Positions 58,527 to 64,000 of a stretch of DNA of 64,000 bases are shown in pieces; within the stretch, counting starts at the first letter, position 1; each line of letters opens with the position of its first letter. The notes below the pieces were generated by a model. That model worked only from the letters and a program-made list of their open reading frames with translations. It did no database searches and was not told the origin of the DNA. This stretch comes from Thermoplasmata archaeon (GTDB taxonomy: Archaea > Thermoplasmatota > Thermoplasmata > Thermoplasmatales > Thermoplasmataceae), in the NCBI GenBank assembly GCA_021797555.1, contig JAJZZM010000001.1:218179-282178 (forward strand), read 5' to 3'. The position numbers and the translations under genes were made by a program.

Positions 58527-59153
58527 TTAATATAAATTGTTTTCTATATAACCTTTTAATATTTTATTTAATGCCCTTCTTAATAAATCTGACAGTGCCG
58601 GCACAGAAATACCTATTTCTTTTGCTATTGCCGTCAGTGATACCTTCCTTTCTATATCAAAGTATCCACTTTTATATAATTTCAGTAATATTTCATTTTC
58701 ACGATCGGTTAATTTTATATTATTATCACCAGATATTTCTTCTATTAAATATTTTAATCCTGAATTATCAAGGTTATTTTTTAAATTCTTTAATTCTAAA
58801 GAATCTGGAATCAATAATTTATAAACTATTATATTGTCATTTATGGCCTTGCTGCCCAATATTATAATATTTAATGATCCTAAAATTCCACATGCACTGC
58901 AGCATGATGCCCTTGACCATAAAACGTTATTTCCAGTTTTTACTGTTTCAATAGAGATCTCTTTTAGATCATTTAATGCCCTATGCATATCATCGGCTGA
59001 ATTGAATTTTATCCTGTGCGTTGTAGTTTTTCCATCAATTTTTAATCTTTCTATATTTGTATTTTTATAGTTTTTATAAATATAATTTGTTATATCACAA
59101 TCGGATCTTTCTATTCTTATAGAAACCAGTTTTATTTCATTCTTTAGTTTCAT
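58527..59153 (-). CDS. HTH-10 (bacterio-opsin-activator type) regulator with cysteine cluster
   Basis: A 208-residue archaeal regulator. The C-terminal 60 residues form an HTH_10 domain (LTDRENEILLKLYKSGYFDI, then AIAKEIGISVPALSDLLRRA). The N-terminal sensor part contains the cluster SRASCCSACGI (Cys84, Cys85, Cys88), which could bind a metal or sense redox state, plus a His/Cys-poor surround. It reads away from cydA across a short intergenic region. Control of the cytochrome bd genes in response to oxygen or metal is a sensible inference from position, not seen directly. Confidence 0.8.
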   Translation of the reverse strand: MKLKNEIKLVSIRIERSDCDITNYIYKNYKNTNIERLKIDGKTTTHRIKFNSADDMHRALNDLKEISIETVKTGNNVLWSRASCCSACGILGSLNIIILGSKAINDNIIVYKLLIPDSLELKNLKNNLDNSGLKYLIEEISGDNNIKLTDRENEILLKLYKSGYFDIERKVSLTAIAKEIGISVPALSDLLRRALNKILKGYIENNLY

Positions 59154-59260
59154 AGAATTATATTGTTATAATATTAAAATAGTTTTACTATTTAAATATA
59201 TACCTTAATATGTTAGGTTTATTTCTTATATACCTATGATTAATTATATAATTGATATAT

Positions 59261-60703
59261 ATGGTTTCTTATCAGGTTTGGAATGCAAGTATATTTGCGT
59301 ATACAATTTCGTCTCATATACTGATTGTTACATTAACTCTGGGATTGTCACTGCTAATATTGATATCTGAGTTTATAGCGCTGAGATACAAAAATAAGTA
59401 TTATGAAGCTTTGGCACATAAAATGTCAATAGCATTGGTAATAAATTTTGCTTTTGGTACTGCTTCTGGCGTATTTATGGCAGTTGAACTGTTTCTATTC
59501 TGGCCGGAATTTATGAGGGTGGTTGGAGATGTTGCAATGGGTACTTTTTACGCAGAGGTATTTGCGTTTCTGGTTGAATCAATATCATTAGTGACGTATG
59601 TTTACTTTTGGGATAACTTTAGAAACAGGTGGCACCACTGGCTTGTTTCTATTGGAATTTTACTTGGCACCGGTGCATCAGCAGCCCTAATAGTAAATGT
59701 CAATGCGTGGATGAATACACCTACAGGGTCGTTTAATATACCACATTATCTGGAAACAGGCAAAATCATAGATGTAAATCCTTTAAAAGTATTCTGGGAA
59801 CCATCAACATTTGCACAGCAGTTCCATATGTATGCTGCAGAGTATTTGGCAGGATCAATGATGATTCTTGTTTATTTAGCATATAAATACATGAAAACAA
59901 GAGATATTGAAGCAAAAAAGGTATACATGGCAGGCATAAGCATATTATCAGTAATATCTATTATAGATATAATAATAACAGGCATTGCTGGGTCAAATGA
60001 ATTAACAACATTAATGGCAGTGGAGCCATTAAAGTATGCAAGTCTTGAACAGAACATGGTACCTACAAATTATGGTGCGCCGGAACATATATTCGGTTTA
60101 ATCATAAATGGAAAGGAAGCTTATTATATAAATCTGCCTCTGGCACAGTCTTTACTGGCATATCCGTTAACACTAGGCCATGGTGCCATACCTGGATTAA
60201 GTTCCTACCCTGCGAGCTCATGGTCACCATCAGTATCACACGATTTCCTTGATTTAATGGTGGGTGCAGGTGTATTAATAGGATTATTCTGGCTATATGT
60301 GGTTATACAGTACTTCAGGAAGAAAAACCCTATGAATGATAAAAAAACACTCTGGGCAACAATAGTATTCGGCATAATTGCAGTACTAACAATGGAAGAT
60401 GGCTGGTGGACTGCAGAGGTTGGAAGGGCACCATATGTAATAAGATCCCCGGTACCTGGAGGAATAATAGTAAATGGCGTAAAATATTATGGTGTAATGG
60501 ATATATCACAGGCAACATCATATTCACCATATGTATGGACTATAGGCATAGCTGTAATTATATTTTATCTAATAATAGAGCCATTAATGTTCTATTATAT
60601 GGCAAAGGTACTTAATATACCCGATATAAACAGCGAGTTAAATAAAGCAGATAGTGAAGTCAATGAGAAAAAAGTAACAGGAATTAAAGCAGGCATGAGG
60701 TGA
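59261..60703 (+). CDS. cydA: Cytochrome bd oxidase subunit I
   Basis: A 480-residue quinol oxidase subunit with about nine TM helices. The b595 ligand His19 is in ISSHILIV, Glu99 is in FYAEVFAF, and a second ligand candidate His189 is in QQFHMYAAEY. The GWWTAEVGR motif is the usual GW..AE.GR. The Q loop is short. ATG 59261 is preferred to TTG 59252. The enzyme reduces oxygen with quinol electrons at high affinity. Archaeal bd oxidases of this short type are known in Thermoplasmatales. The gene is coupled to cydB. Confidence 0.92.
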   Translation: MVSYQVWNASIFAYTISSHILIVTLTLGLSLLILISEFIALRYKNKYYEALAHKMSIALVINFAFGTASGVFMAVELFLFWPEFMRVVGDVAMGTFYAEVFAFLVESISLVTYVYFWDNFRNRWHHWLVSIGILLGTGASAALIVNVNAWMNTPTGSFNIPHYLETGKIIDVNPLKVFWEPSTFAQQFHMYAAEYLAGSMMILVYLAYKYMKTRDIEAKKVYMAGISILSVISIIDIIITGIAGSNELTTLMAVEPLKYASLEQNMVPTNYGAPEHIFGLIINGKEAYYINLPLAQSLLAYPLTLGHGAIPGLSSYPASSWSPSVSHDFLDLMVGAGVLIGLFWLYVVIQYFRKKNPMNDKKTLWATIVFGIIAVLTMEDGWWTAEVGRAPYVIRSPVPGGIIVNGVKYYGVMDISQATSYSPYVWTIGIAVIIFYLIIEPLMFYYMAKVLNIPDINSELNKADSEVNEKKVTGIKAGMR

Positions 60704-60708
60704 TAAAA

Positions 60709-61731
60709 ATGGATATATATTTTTATGCAAACACATATTTTATAAAGCTGGTAATAGCAACCATGGTTGTTTTCCTCGGATCAGAATTCATGGCAATTTT
60801 TCCGGTTTTTACAAATTTTAAAAAACATAAAGAAACAGTAGAAAGGCATATAGTACCTATATGGGAGATAACAGGAACAACGATAGTTGTATTTGTAGTT
60901 GAACTTGAATTAATATATTCTAGTTTAACGCCAATAGCCTCATATTTATTTATACCGCTGGTAGGTACATTTATTTTGCTATTAGTATTAAGGAATGTAT
61001 GGATAATATATGCAGAATTCATATGGAAGAATAAGCATAATAGGGTAATAAACAGTGAGAACTTCTATAAGGGCTATTTAATAGCCACATTTATAATGGT
61101 AATATTATTCCTTACAGCTATTGTAACATTAATGTACGGGAAGGGAATACATTTAAATTTAACCGATTTATCAGCATCGTATATAAGCTATATACCAATG
61201 TTATCTACATATAACTACTGGCTATTTCTTTTAGGCACATTATTCGTGGCATATGGCTTATCGGCAGTGTTCTATAGAACAATGAAAATAGAATCATTTG
61301 TGCCTTTAACAACAGTAATAATAGGCCTTATACTAAGCGTATCAGGTTTATATGGTGTTGCAATTGCAGATAAAGTACCATCAGGTGATATTTATTTATT
61401 GATAATACCGTTAATATTAACATTAATAATTCCTGTGCTGTATATGAACAAAAGAACAACAAACATTGCATCGTATAAACCTATATTCTTTATTTTAATG
61501 GTATTTGCAGTGTTTATTATAGAGGCACCGGTAACATATATAGCCGGCGGTGCCTTCCCAATATCTAATTTTGCATCGGCAAATTCAATGCAGGCCTTTA
61601 ATTTATATCTGAGCATACTTGGCGGTATAATATTCTTAGGATTTATGATAATGTATGCCTATGTGTATGCAAATAACCCTGAAAAATTTGGAATGGAAAA
61701 ACCATTAAAAAAGGAGACGGTGACAAAATAA
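60709..61731 (+). CDS. cydB: Cytochrome bd oxidase subunit II
   Basis: A 340-residue membrane protein with about eight or nine TM helices and short loops, in keeping with CydB. The conserved early region of other CydB (HFWxE...) is only weakly visible (LGSEFMAIFPVF), so the assignment leans on its place directly after cydA. The start ATG 60709 is fixed by ribosome site GAGGTGA at 60697-60703, which contains the cydA stop. A GTG at 60700 is less likely. Divergent archaeal CydB proteins are common. Confidence 0.75.
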   Translation: MDIYFYANTYFIKLVIATMVVFLGSEFMAIFPVFTNFKKHKETVERHIVPIWEITGTTIVVFVVELELIYSSLTPIASYLFIPLVGTFILLLVLRNVWIIYAEFIWKNKHNRVINSENFYKGYLIATFIMVILFLTAIVTLMYGKGIHLNLTDLSASYISYIPMLSTYNYWLFLLGTLFVAYGLSAVFYRTMKIESFVPLTTVIIGLILSVSGLYGVAIADKVPSGDIYLLIIPLILTLIIPVLYMNKRTTNIASYKPIFFILMVFAVFIIEAPVTYIAGGAFPISNFASANSMQAFNLYLSILGGIIFLGFMIMYAYVYANNPEKFGMEKPLKKETVTK

Positions 61732-61758
61732 TTTTATTTTTTTGAAAAATTTATGTTT

Positions 61759-62841
61759 TTAATATTTGCTTATTAATGTTATTACATCCTCATCATTTAC
61801 CTTATAATCAAGGCCAACGCGCAATTCAATTTTTCTTGTTGGACCTGTAATTATTGCATATCGAAATGATGGAAGCATCTCCCTGCTGATTTTTCTGCAT
61901 ACATCCCTAACGGTTGATCCATCGCTTAATATCAATGGCCTTTCATAATCAACCTCACCGGCCTTATTTCTCATATATATCCTTACAAGGTCCAGTGATC
62001 TGTATATATTTTCCTTCATTTTTTCAATGTTATAGCCCGTTGCTGCAGAAACTTCGATATAATCTATACCGGATAGTTTCTTTTTCAATAATAATTCATC
62101 ATGCGGCATATCAATTTTATTTACAACCATAAATGATTTTATATAAACTATATTACCCTTAAAGAAATCAATTAAATCATCCATGTCAACATTTTCCCTT
62201 ATATAAATATCACCGTTGACAACTTTAAATTCCTTTGCTATATCCCTTATATCCTTTATATTTATATCAACATGCTTTGGTTTATGTATCCTTAAACCAC
62301 CATAATTTGTTTTTTTAAACGATATATCCTTCCTTTTTTTATTTAATACTATTCCGGCTTTGTATAATTCTGAAACTATCCTGTCCAATCCCTTTAGCTG
62401 TATATCCGTTACTAAAACTATTAAATCAACATTTCTGATTGTGCTTATTATCTCACGGCCCCTCCCGGCACCTAAGGCTGCATTGTCAATTATTCCAGGA
62501 AGATCAAGTATCTGTATCTGTGCACCATTATAATTCAATGTCCCGGGTATTACGGTTAATGTTGTGAATTCAAAATTGCCTACTGTGCTTTTCTTATTTG
62601 TCAGATTATTTAATAAAGAGCTTTTACCGACGTTTGGATATCCCACCAGTGCCATTGTAGCATCACCGCTCTTTGATACGGAAAAGCCATAGCCACCTCC
62701 AGATTTTTTATGTGATTCTTCTTCAATTTCAAGTTTTGCAATCCTGGCTTTTAGTAAACCTATATGTTTTTCTGTGGCTTTATTTTTCTGCGTTTTCTTT
62801 ATTTCGCTTTCTATTTCCTTTATTCTTTCTTCTATGGTCAT
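61759..62841 (-). CDS. DRG-family GTPase (OBG-HflX superfamily)
   Basis: A 360-residue GTPase of the archaeal/eukaryotic DRG type. An N-terminal coiled-coil helical part (EERIKEIESEIKKTQKNK) precedes the G domain with G1 GYPNVGKSSL (67-76), G3 DLPGIID, G4 VNKID and G5 EVSAATG, and a C-terminal TGS-like domain (LILSDGSTVRDVC). DRG proteins bind ribosomes and affect translation. Its stop lies 28 bp after the cydB stop on the other strand. Its start overlaps the HemK2-like gene by 4 bp. Confidence 0.95.
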   Translation of the reverse strand: MTIEERIKEIESEIKKTQKNKATEKHIGLLKARIAKLEIEEESHKKSGGGYGFSVSKSGDATMALVGYPNVGKSSLLNNLTNKKSTVGNFEFTTLTVIPGTLNYNGAQIQILDLPGIIDNAALGAGRGREIISTIRNVDLIVLVTDIQLKGLDRIVSELYKAGIVLNKKRKDISFKKTNYGGLRIHKPKHVDINIKDIRDIAKEFKVVNGDIYIRENVDMDDLIDFFKGNIVYIKSFMVVNKIDMPHDELLLKKKLSGIDYIEVSAATGYNIEKMKENIYRSLDLVRIYMRNKAGEVDYERPLILSDGSTVRDVCRKISREMLPSFRYAIITGPTRKIELRVGLDYKVNDEDVITLISKY

Positions 62842-63380
62842 TGTATCACTTTTAATTCAAATAAAAATATTGATTCAAAATCGAATTTTTCGCATTTAAT
62901 CTTTTTGAATTTATAATTTTTGTATTTTTTAATTAAATTGCCTATATCCGTTAGATCGGATAGTATTATGTATATATTTCCATCCTGGTTTAAATATTTA
63001 TATGCATTATCCAGGAATTTGTATATAGTATCAAAGCCTGATTTACCACCAGACCATTGTAATGATTCATTCTCTACTGGCAAATATGGGGGGTTGAATA
63101 TAATTGTATCATATTTTTCGTTTATATTTTCAAATAAATCTGATTTTATTATTTTTATATTTATTTCATTTTTTATTGCATTTTTACTTATTAATTCTAT
63201 GGCATTTTCATCTATATCTGTTGCAGTTACATCGTGATTTTTTAATGCAAAATGTATTGCAATGATTCCTGTACCGGACCCTATTTCCAGTATTTTATTT
63301 CCTGGTATTGCATTATATATAATCAGATAGGTGTCCTCAGCAGGTCTGTATACATTATTGGAATAATCAATATTTAACAT
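62838..63380 (-). CDS. HemK2/Mtq2-type glutamine methyltransferase (release factor)
   Basis: A 180-residue SAM-dependent methylase. The N-terminus VYRPAEDTYLI is the hallmark of the HemK2 group. The SAM motif is LEIGSGTGIIAIH, and the catalytic IIFNPPYLP has the NPPY motif. In archaea and eukaryotes it methylates the GGQ glutamine of release factor aRF1 with partner Trm112. It overlaps the DRG GTPase gene by 4 bp, so two translation-related genes share a transcript. Other N-methylases share NPPY; the short length and N-terminus favour HemK2. Confidence 0.88.
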   Translation of the reverse strand: MLNIDYSNNVYRPAEDTYLIIYNAIPGNKILEIGSGTGIIAIHFALKNHDVTATDIDENAIELISKNAIKNEINIKIIKSDLFENINEKYDTIIFNPPYLPVENESLQWSGGKSGFDTIYKFLDNAYKYLNQDGNIYIILSDLTDIGNLIKKYKNYKFKKIKCEKFDFESIFLFELKVIQ

Positions 63381-63617
63381 TTATTTATAATATCATATCA
63401 ATATTTTATGTTTATTGTATAGTTTAAGTTTCTATTAATTATATTCACTATTTAACAACTGCATAAGTCCAGAAGACAAAGATGCTTGGAAATAATGAAC
63501 TAAAATTAAGTCTATTCCACAAAAAGGATCGATGCGTATATGGTTCCCAATATGGGGTAAATAACTATAAGAATAAATGTCGAAATGGTTATATAATCAT
63601 TCATATTATTAATAGTA

Positions 63618-64000
63618 ATGGAGATTAAGGATTTAATTGATTCAATAAAAAAGGACGAATCCTTGAAAAAGGAATTTTATAATATTCTAAGGCCATATTT
63701 TGATGATTACATGAATACACTGATACTAAATTCAGTAAATGACCTGAATAAAAAACTTATTGAATTAATGGAACTTTTCGATAAAAAAACATCAAAGATA
63801 GAGGAACATATAGAGGCTTTACAGGTCAGAATGGATAAAACTGACGAACATATTGCAAAGATAGAGGAACATATAGAGGCTTTACAGGTCAGAATGGATA
63901 AAACTGACGAACATATTGCAAAGATAGAGGAACATATAGAGGCTTTACAGGTCAGAATGGATAAAACTGACGAACATATTGCAAAGATAGAGGAACATAT
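63618..64000 (+). CDS. Coiled-coil protein with perfect 21-residue repeats (partial)
   Basis: From ATG 63618 the frame is open to the window end (127 codons seen). An N-terminal segment (MEIKDLIDSIKKDESLKKEF, then NILRPYFDDYMNTLI) is followed by a coiled coil. In it the unit starting KIEEHIEALQVRMD repeats every 21 residues, that is, three heptads. The pattern resembles archaeal DUF3782-type proteins, whose coiled coil leads into a PD-(D/E)XK nuclease-like domain, but that part lies outside the window. The exact DNA repeats suggest recent expansion. Confidence 0.65.
   Translation, partial: MEIKDLIDSIKKDESLKKEFYNILRPYFDDYMNTLILNSVNDLNKKLIELMELFDKKTSKIEEHIEALQVRMDKTDEHIAKIEEHIEALQVRMDKTDEHIAKIEEHIEALQVRMDKTDEHIAKIEEH
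63795..64000 (+). repeat. Tandem 63-bp exact repeat, three copies plus part
   Basis: Units start at 63795, 63858, 63921 and 63984, with no difference seen between copies. Each begins aagatagaggaacatataga and encodes 21 residues. The array continues beyond the window. Because the period is a multiple of 21 bases, changes in copy number keep the frame and the heptad register. Confidence 0.95.

Noticed and set aside
63381..63617. Possible transposase remnant before the coiled-coil gene
   Set aside because: A few protein-like words occur in one frame, but no motif or inverted ends could be seen in 237 bp.

Overview
The window is a stretch of archaeal chromosome, very AT-rich (I estimate about one third G+C by eye). 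Archaeal markers are plentiful: ribosomal proteins S17e and L41e, a GINS subunit, proteasome alpha, both ether-lipid enzymes GGGPS and DGGGPS, the MptD-type dihydroneopterin aldolase, archaeal Trm1, and an intron-containing tRNA-Trp. The coproheme-decarboxylase-like protein, the giant glycosylation-rich peptide-binding protein, cytochrome bd, tetrahydrofolate enzymes and GT4/GH57 pair point to the acidophilic Thermoplasmatales (Picrophilus, Ferroplasma or Acidiplasma relatives). I cannot fix the genus. Many genes start at or just after a TATA box (leaderless style). Internal operon genes, proteasome alpha and L41e carry GAGGTGA-type ribosome binding sites.

Layout. 0-2 kb: the operon mptD, THEP1 NTPase, trm1 (minus). 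2-15.3 kb: a peptide ABC transporter on the minus strand. It consists of a 1711-residue binding protein with an embedded beta-propeller, two permeases (one with a roughly 440-residue outer domain), a fused double ATPase and a small membrane protein. An IS cluster (7.7-9.7 kb) splits the binding protein from the rest. 15.3-17.5 kb: a gene-poor stretch with a CRISPR-like two-copy repeat, one small membrane protein and a decayed transposase. 17.5-26.9 kb: ether lipid synthesis (DGGGPS, GGGPS), purine synthesis (purS, purL, purB) mixed with unknown genes, then a HemQ-like protein with a rhodanese.

26.9-32 kb: S17e, universal stress protein, L41e, tRNA-Trp with a box C/D guide RNA in its intron, then a minus-strand operon of a TatD-like hydrolase, GINS, a small zinc protein and GT2. 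32-39.8 kb: psmA, a secreted/membrane protein, purA, tRNA-Glu, an Asp/Glu racemase relative, acetoacetyl-CoA synthetase and an APC permease. 39.8-49.2 kb: a glucan GT4/GH57 pair, B12-dependent ribonucleotide reductase, then a one-carbon cassette (glutamate formiminotransferase, cyclodeaminase, formate-THF ligase) and an MFS transporter. 49.6-53.7 kb: an accessory region with an HTH protein facing a bactofilin-like protein, an IS5 remnant, a protein of unknown function, and an AAA ATPase whose start codon lies in a paired palindromic operator. 53.7-57.9 kb: amino/fatty acid breakdown (DUF35, a thiolase-like protein lacking the catalytic Cys, isovaleryl-CoA-dehydrogenase-like enzyme, threonine ammonia-lyase). 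58-61.7 kb: acylphosphatase, a cysteine-bearing HTH-10 regulator divergent from cydAB. 61.7-64 kb: a DRG GTPase, the HemK2-like methylase and the start of a coiled-coil protein with perfect 63-bp repeats.

The most unusual items are the tRNA-Trp intron guide RNA, the altered thiolase/DUF35 pair, the outsized extracellular domains of the peptide transporter, the palindromic operator at the AAA ATPase, and the two-copy 37-bp repeat. I see no convincing complete new defence or mobile system. The accessory islands at 15-17 kb and 49-54 kb are where one would look first.
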